From contig JAXLUJ010000002.1 of the NCBI GenBank assembly GCA_046329575.1, positions 62,001 through 126,000 of the forward strand: a stretch of DNA of 64,000 nucleotides, written 5' to 3'. Of this stretch, positions 59,634 through 64,000 are shown piece after piece. This DNA is from UBA1941 sp046329575 (GTDB taxonomy: Bacteria > Bacteroidota > Bacteroidia > Chitinophagales > LD1). The position numbers were made by a program, and so were the translations under genes. Positions within the stretch are counted from its first letter, which is position 1; each line of letters begins with the position of its first letter. The notes under the pieces were generated by a model. It saw only the letters and a list, made by a program, of their open reading frames with translations, was not told the DNA's origin and searched no databases.

Positions 59634-61146
59634 TAGTTGCGGTTTCCTTTAAAATGGTCAAAAACTGTTCCTTAGTAATTTTTTTCAAGCCCCGTAACTC
59701 GTTTTCTGTACCCGAGATCACCCCGAGGTCTAATAACGCTTGTCGGTTCAGCCGTTTACCCAGTTGGAAAGAATAAACGTAAAGGAAATTTATGATGAAA
59801 GGCCTATAGTTAGGTTTCCAATCCCAATATTTTTTCAACTCTTCATTATTGAAAACACTTCTTTTGCGACACAAACCGATGAATTCAGTTTCATCTTTAA
59901 TATTATCAATCTTATCTTCCGCAATAGCGATAGTTGTGATAACACTACTATAGTAAGCACTTTTTCCTCTTTCAGCCGTTCTATAGAAGACGATGATGTC
60001 GCCCCGTTTTATTTCTCGTATGATTGAGCGGCAAATGTACACCTTACCAATGGCGTTGCGATGAGGTTCGTGTTCGATAAACTCTTTAGGCGATTCGGTT
60101 TTTAAGAAGGAGTCTGGAAGAAGATTCGAATGATATTCAGGATAGATGGGAACAAGAAAGACGTTGTTATCATTAAGGCCAAAATAGGGATATGTAAGCC
60201 GTGGGTTTAGCACATTAAAGTTCGGTTTAAAATCACGGACGTAAACCAGTTCACCATTATCCCCTTTAGTACCATGAAGCACGAATCCCCACTCTTCCAT
60301 GAGCGCAATCAAGCGCTTTTGTTCATCACGTTTGTCAAAAATTGTAACATAAATTTCGTCTACCTTTTGAAGGATTGCATTATCAAAAATTATTTTCAGA
60401 AATCGTTCTCCCAGCCGTACGCCATTGCTAACTACTTTAAATGTGCCAACCTTTAATCTCTTTTTGGGTTTGAAAGCAGGGCTGATGTCAGGGTATGGTT
60501 CGTCATTATTTTCTGTTTTAAGAAAAAGGAAAGAAAGCAATCTGCTATTTTCACTGTTAATAGTAACATATGCCCTGTCGTTTGCTTTTTTATTAAACCA
60601 CTTATCAAATCCGGTGTAATCTTCTTTCAGCGTGTCAAAGAAAGGATCAGCCAAATCCAATTCGCCAAACAGTTTTTGCTGAACACCTAAAACCTGATAT
60701 TTAACTAAATCAGGATTCTCGATATAAACTTTTTCTAGGAAAGAGTTGATTGTATAAACACGGTGTGCAATACCGAGCACTGCTGCCTTTGTATGTATTT
60801 TCTTGTCTTCTGATATGAACAAATCAACCCTGCCAACATACAATTCATTTAGAAGTTGGGTGTCGTTTCGGTCATTATTGTTGTGATCATACTTAGCTGA
60901 AAGTTGTTTAACTTCTTCAGACATTGCAGCGATGGTAAGCAATTGCTCATAGCTGCGTAATTTTATTCTGAATGTTTCAACAGTATTCTGGTTCGGATTC
61001 TTTTCAATTTCCTGAAGTGTAATTGGATGAATACACTTTTGATAATTTACCTTATCGAGCCATTTGAACAATATCCCAATGTCCTGATTTGTAACTCTTC
61101 CAGCTTCTCTGTGAATGATGATGTTTGTATCTAACAGGGCTTTCAT
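59611..61146 (-). CDS. PIN-domain protein with GNAT-like middle and EVE/ASCH-like C-terminal part
   Basis: 511 residues from ATG 61146 (MKALLDTNIIIHREAG); an upstream start at 61170 would add eight. The PIN nuclease domain (1-140) has the acidic set D6 (LLDTN), E46 (LQEIEKN), D95 (RNDTQLL) and D114 (FISEDKK), so the metal site looks complete. Residues ~210-310 (LGERFLKIIFDNAILQKVDE, RLIALMEEWGFVLHG) resemble a GNAT acetyltransferase fold. The C-terminal ~140 residues (IIREIKRGDIIVFYRTAER, SSVITTIAIAED) resemble an EVE/ASCH-type PUA domain. It follows hsdM by 75 bases and overlaps the ASCH gene. Probably an RNA-directed effector of a defence locus; the substrate is unknown. Confidence 0.78.
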   Translation of the reverse strand: MKALLDTNIIIHREAGRVTNQDIGILFKWLDKVNYQKCIHPITLQEIEKNPNQNTVETFRIKLRSYEQLLTIAAMSEEVKQLSAKYDHNNNDRNDTQLLNELYVGRVDLFISEDKKIHTKAAVLGIAHRVYTINSFLEKVYIENPDLVKYQVLGVQQKLFGELDLADPFFDTLKEDYTGFDKWFNKKANDRAYVTINSENSRLLSFLFLKTENNDEPYPDISPAFKPKKRLKVGTFKVVSNGVRLGERFLKIIFDNAILQKVDEIYVTIFDKRDEQKRLIALMEEWGFVLHGTKGDNGELVYVRDFKPNFNVLNPRLTYPYFGLNDNNVFLVPIYPEYHSNLLPDSFLKTESPKEFIEHEPHRNAIGKVYICRSIIREIKRGDIIVFYRTAERGKSAYYSSVITTIAIAEDKIDNIKDETEFIGLCRKRSVFNNEELKKYWDWKPNYRPFIINFLYVYSFQLGKRLNRQALLDLGVISGTENELRGLKKITKEQFLTILKETATNESLIIY

Positions 61147-61221
61147 ATTTAAGGTTTCTTTCAATTGCAATACAGCGATGACCGCTAAATTCCATGTACT
61201 TTCCTGCTTACATGCCCACCC

Positions 61222-62829
61222 TTACACCGGCGGTAAACCCAATTCTTTCAAGAACTGATTGTGCTTTTCGCGGGCCATATCGATTTCCATATTAATGGCG
61301 GTAAGACGGCGATGTACTTCCATCAAATCAATTTGTTCCTCTTCTTTTGATGTACTTACATATCGTGAAATATTCAGGTTAAAATCATTCTCCCTGATTT
61401 CCTGCATGCGCACCCTGCGGCTATAGCGGGGAATGCTTTCCGGACGGTGCATATAGGTTTGAATGATCTGATCGATATGCTCGCGTTTCAGGATGTTTTG
61501 CTTTTTGCCTTTCTCGAATTGTTCGGCTGCATTAATGAACAACACATCATCGAACTTCTTACATTTCTTCAAAACCAGAATACAAACAGGAATGCCGGTA
61601 GAGAAAAACAAATTTCCCGGTAGTCCGATTACGGTATCGATATTGCCGTCTTGCAATAATTTTTTGCGAATGCGTTCTTCGGCACCGCTGCGGAACAACA
61701 CCCCATGGGGCAGAATGATGGCCATGGTACCATTATCGCTCAAAAAATGAAAGCCGTGCAACAGAAATGCGAAATCGGCTGCTGATTTTGGCGCTACTCC
61801 ATAATTCTTGAAACGGAAATCATCGCCGGTAGTATCGGTAGGGTCCCATTTCAAACTGAATGGCGGATTGGCAACAATAGCATCGAACCGGGCTTTTTTG
61901 GCGGGATTCATTTCGTTGAGCTTGTCCCACTGATTCTTTAAGGTATCGCCATGAAAAATTTCAAACTCGGTATCTTTCAACCCATGCAGCAGCATGTTCA
62001 TCCGGGCGAGGTTGTAGGTGGTAATATTGCTTTCTTGTCCATAAATTTTTCCAATACCATTGGGGCCCATCTGATGCCTTACGTTCAGCAACAGCGAGCC
62101 GGAACCGCAGGCGAAATCCAGAACGGCATCCAGCTTTTTTCGTTTGCCGTTCGTGGGATTCTGACAATCGAGGGTTACGATTTCGGAAAGGATGGTAGAG
62201 ATTTGCTGCGGCGTATAAAACTCGCCGGCTTTCTTTCCGGAACCTGCTGCAAATTGCCCGATGAGGTATTCATAAGCATCGCCAAGGATATCGGTATTGG
62301 TAGAAAATTTGGCAATGCCTTCTGCAATTTTCTGAATGATGGTGCAAAGTTTGGAACAGCGCTCGGAATAGTTTTTCCCCAGCTTATCAGAGTTAAGATT
62401 GATTTCTGAAAACAGACCCTGAAAACTTTGGTCGAACGATTGGGTTTCGATGTATTTAAAACCGGCTTCCAATGTTTTTAGCAGATCGTTGCTTTGGGTG
62501 CGTGCCAATTCCGATATGTTATTCCACAGAAAAGTTGGTTCGATCACATAATGCACTTTACGGCGCATTTGTTTTTCGAATTCGGCAACATCTTTTTTAT
62601 TGGCCTTATACCAAACGGCAAGGGCAGTGCGCTTATCTTCTTTAGGAAGCGCCGGATAATCTTTACCTAATTCTTTTTTAGCCGCAGCCTCGTAGTTATC
62701 AGAGAGGTAACGCAGGAAGAGGAAGGATAGCATGTAATCGCGAAAGTCGTCGGCATTCATAGCGCCGCGCAAATCATCAGCTATTGCCCAAAGTGTTTTC
62801 CCGAGTTGTTGTTGTTCGTGTGCTGTCAT
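61222..62829 (-). CDS. hsdM: Type I restriction-modification DNA methyltransferase subunit HsdM
   Basis: HsdM transfers methyl from S-adenosylmethionine to adenine at the site chosen by HsdS. 535 residues: an N-terminal helical domain (QLGKTLWAIADDLRGAMNAD, SFLFLRYLSDNYE), then the N6-adenine methyltransferase fold. Motif I is DFACGSGSLLLNV (238-250) and motif IV is NPPFSLKW (321-328), with GEFYTPQQI before motif I. Length is typical. It lies 8 bases after the PrrC-like gene and 75 bases before the PIN gene. All catalytic motifs are present. Confidence 0.96.
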   Translation of the reverse strand: MTAHEQQQLGKTLWAIADDLRGAMNADDFRDYMLSFLFLRYLSDNYEAAAKKELGKDYPALPKEDKRTALAVWYKANKKDVAEFEKQMRRKVHYVIEPTFLWNNISELARTQSNDLLKTLEAGFKYIETQSFDQSFQGLFSEINLNSDKLGKNYSERCSKLCTIIQKIAEGIAKFSTNTDILGDAYEYLIGQFAAGSGKKAGEFYTPQQISTILSEIVTLDCQNPTNGKRKKLDAVLDFACGSGSLLLNVRHQMGPNGIGKIYGQESNITTYNLARMNMLLHGLKDTEFEIFHGDTLKNQWDKLNEMNPAKKARFDAIVANPPFSLKWDPTDTTGDDFRFKNYGVAPKSAADFAFLLHGFHFLSDNGTMAIILPHGVLFRSGAEERIRKKLLQDGNIDTVIGLPGNLFFSTGIPVCILVLKKCKKFDDVLFINAAEQFEKGKKQNILKREHIDQIIQTYMHRPESIPRYSRRVRMQEIRENDFNLNISRYVSTSKEEEQIDLMEVHRRLTAINMEIDMAREKHNQFLKELGLPPV

Positions 62830-62837
62830 GTATAACG

Positions 62838-63902
62838 CTAAAATTGGAAATTATATCTTTTTATAAGCCGGTCAATGATCTCTTTAAAAAAATCGGCATC
62901 ATTCCGATCCATTTCATTAAACCGTGCCTGATACACGTTTTGATGCGATAAGGAGTTGATGCGATTGATGACCGATTCGGCAGGTTGATAGTTCAGTTGT
63001 TCCAGAACGAAACTGATTCGGGATGTACCCAGAAAAGATGAAATGTTTTCGAGCAATTGGCGCAGCAGCACAAAATGGTAAACCAACAGTTTTGAATTGG
63101 CGGCGGTGTGCAGTGTTTTCAACAAATGCAAGTGAAACAGAAAAACGTCATCAGTATTTGGGGAAAGTGTGAGTTGATTATTGTTATTGCTTAGAATGAA
63201 CGCCTTAGTTACGTTTTTGTACCTGCCGCTTTTTTCGCCGCGGTTAAGGCGATCATAAAGAATGCTATAAAGGCCAATGTGGTGGGTGGCAATGATGATG
63301 CGCTTTTTGAGATGATGATCTTCTATAATTTTAAAAAGCGAATCGGCGGTTATGAAAATATTGTAGTCGTCGAGGCTCGATACCGGATCATCAATAAAGA
63401 AGTGCGCATTTTGGTTGCCGCTCCACGCATCAATTTCGAATAATGCCAGAAAGAAGCACCATACAAAAATCCGTTCTTCGCCGCGTGAAATTTTTATTGC
63501 CGGGCCATCTTTCCGGGCATAGAACTGTACAAACTCGATTCCCATTTCAGGGTTTTCGTGTTGATGCAAGTGAAATACGTAATTCGGACGAAAGGCCGTT
63601 AGCTTATCTTCAATCAATTTAGGATTATCGATCAGGTAGCTGTGGTATTTGCTTAGACTGCTATGGTTTACCATCAGGCGCATATTGAAGTTGTTGCCCG
63701 GTTCATCATTGTTCCAGTAAAACAAATCTTCGCTAAAGGCATTGTAATATACGCCTGCATGTGCGCCATTGTTTTTTGCCTTGGTTACATTTTTGTAGGC
63801 TACCGATAATTGTGTTTTTCCCGAACCATTAAATGCAAACAATAAGGTAACGGTTTCTTTGTGAGCCAGAAGTTGTTCGGCGATTTCGGTGATGTTATTC
63901 AT
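62838..63902 (-). CDS. PrrC-like AAA/ABC-type ATPase with candidate anticodon-nuclease triad
   Basis: 354 residues, near the size of PrrC. The ABC-type ATPase head has Walker A FNGSGKT (24-30), a signature-like SRGEE (139-143), Walker B FFIDDPVSSLDD (168-179) and the switch His in IATHH (204-208). The C-terminal part holds R281 and E285 in LLRQLLEN and H320 in NSLSHQN. Order and spacing (4 and 35 residues) resemble the catalytic Arg-Glu-His of the tRNA-Lys anticodon nuclease PrrC. In known systems the nuclease is held silent by the type I enzyme and released when phage disable restriction. Its place between hsdS (12-base gap) and hsdM (8-base gap) fits that role, but nuclease activity is inferred. 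Confidence 0.8.
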   Translation of the reverse strand: MNNITEIAEQLLAHKETVTLLFAFNGSGKTQLSVAYKNVTKAKNNGAHAGVYYNAFSEDLFYWNNDEPGNNFNMRLMVNHSSLSKYHSYLIDNPKLIEDKLTAFRPNYVFHLHQHENPEMGIEFVQFYARKDGPAIKISRGEERIFVWCFFLALFEIDAWSGNQNAHFFIDDPVSSLDDYNIFITADSLFKIIEDHHLKKRIIIATHHIGLYSILYDRLNRGEKSGRYKNVTKAFILSNNNNQLTLSPNTDDVFLFHLHLLKTLHTAANSKLLVYHFVLLRQLLENISSFLGTSRISFVLEQLNYQPAESVINRINSLSHQNVYQARFNEMDRNDADFFKEIIDRLIKRYNFQF

Positions 63903-63914
63903 TGGTTTTAGATT

Positions 63915-64000
63915 TTAGATAGAAGGGAAGAGCCCCTGCATAAGGCCCTTTTTGTGCAGTTGCAGCATTTCAATTTGTTGCTGTCGTGCGGTGATAAGCG
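63915..64000 (-). CDS. hsdS: Type I restriction specificity subunit HsdS, C-terminal end only
   Basis: Only the last 28 codons are in the window. They read LITARQQQIEMLQLHKKGLM followed by QGLFPSI and a TAA at 63915-63917. This helical end, with its HKKGLMQ-LFP motif, is the characteristic C-terminus of HsdS, which recognises the DNA target for HsdM and HsdR. It is too short for automatic frame calling. The rest of the gene and any hsdR lie beyond the window. Confidence 0.88.
   Translation of the reverse strand, partial: LITARQQQIEMLQLHKKGLMQGLFPSI

Overview
The window comes from a member of the Bacteroidota. The evidence is several secreted proteins with type IX secretion (T9SS) C-terminal sorting domains of type A and type B, two PorP/SprF outer-membrane partners, the Bacteroidota-restricted families DUF2480, DUF4295, DUF4476 and DUF6132, and promoters of the Bacteroidota form TTG-N19-TAnnTTTG. 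The genetic code looks standard. An environmental Chitinophagales-like lineage is my guess, but the sequence does not fix the rank below phylum.

Layout. 1-3.3 kb: end of a large T9SS type A protein, a strong terminator, a short-word repeat cluster with a 25-bp perfect hairpin, and tRNA-Phe. 3.3-6.1 kb: lytic transglycosylase, DUF2480 protein, DNA polymerase III delta prime. 6.3-7.9 kb: a REP-like intergenic element broken by an IS3-family element. 8-19 kb: a 2048-residue T9SS protein, divergent from an operon of a type B adhesin, PorP/SprF and an OmpA-domain lipoprotein. 19.6-21.5 kb: accBC. 21.5-28 kb: L,D-transpeptidase and a second type B adhesin/PorP pair. 28-34.1 kb: DUF4476 protein, small membrane proteins, folC, clpP and clpX. 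34.3-34.5 kb: tRNA-Gly and tRNA-Leu. 34.6-43.3 kb: a helical cytoplasmic protein, a pair made of an NDGF-repeat T9SS protein and a SUMF1-like protein, gluQ, ahcY and a delta-60-repeat T9SS protein. 43.3-48.8 kb: dapD, two secreted repeat proteins and two membrane proteins. 49-52.3 kb: tRNA-Trp, secE, nusG, rplK, rplA, rplJ, rpmB, rpmG and the DUF4295 gene. 52.4-53.2 kb: an array of 18 palindromic units. 53.4-56.1 kb: ftsY, a PhnA-like protein, and a thioredoxin/rhodanese lipoprotein with its DUF6132 partner. 56.7-58.8 kb: two unknown proteins around a 21-bp tandem repeat. 59.3-64 kb: a leftward type I restriction-modification operon running off the window.

The most interesting region is that last operon: hsdS, a PrrC-like ATPase with the candidate anticodon-nuclease triad Arg-Glu-His, hsdM, then a PIN-GNAT-EVE/ASCH-like fusion overlapping an ASCH-domain gene. 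The gene order differs from classical prr loci, and two further nucleic-acid-directed proteins are attached. Second, the intergenic DNA is rich in palindrome-built repeats. One is a family of about 224 bp, present three times, with conserved arms around an unrelated 38-41 bp centre. Another is a REP-like family in which the stem sequence changes but its pairing is kept. Third, the usual rplJ-rplL-rpoB-rpoC order is interrupted after rplJ, and a short RNA resembling the L1-binding stalk of 23S rRNA lies just before rplA.
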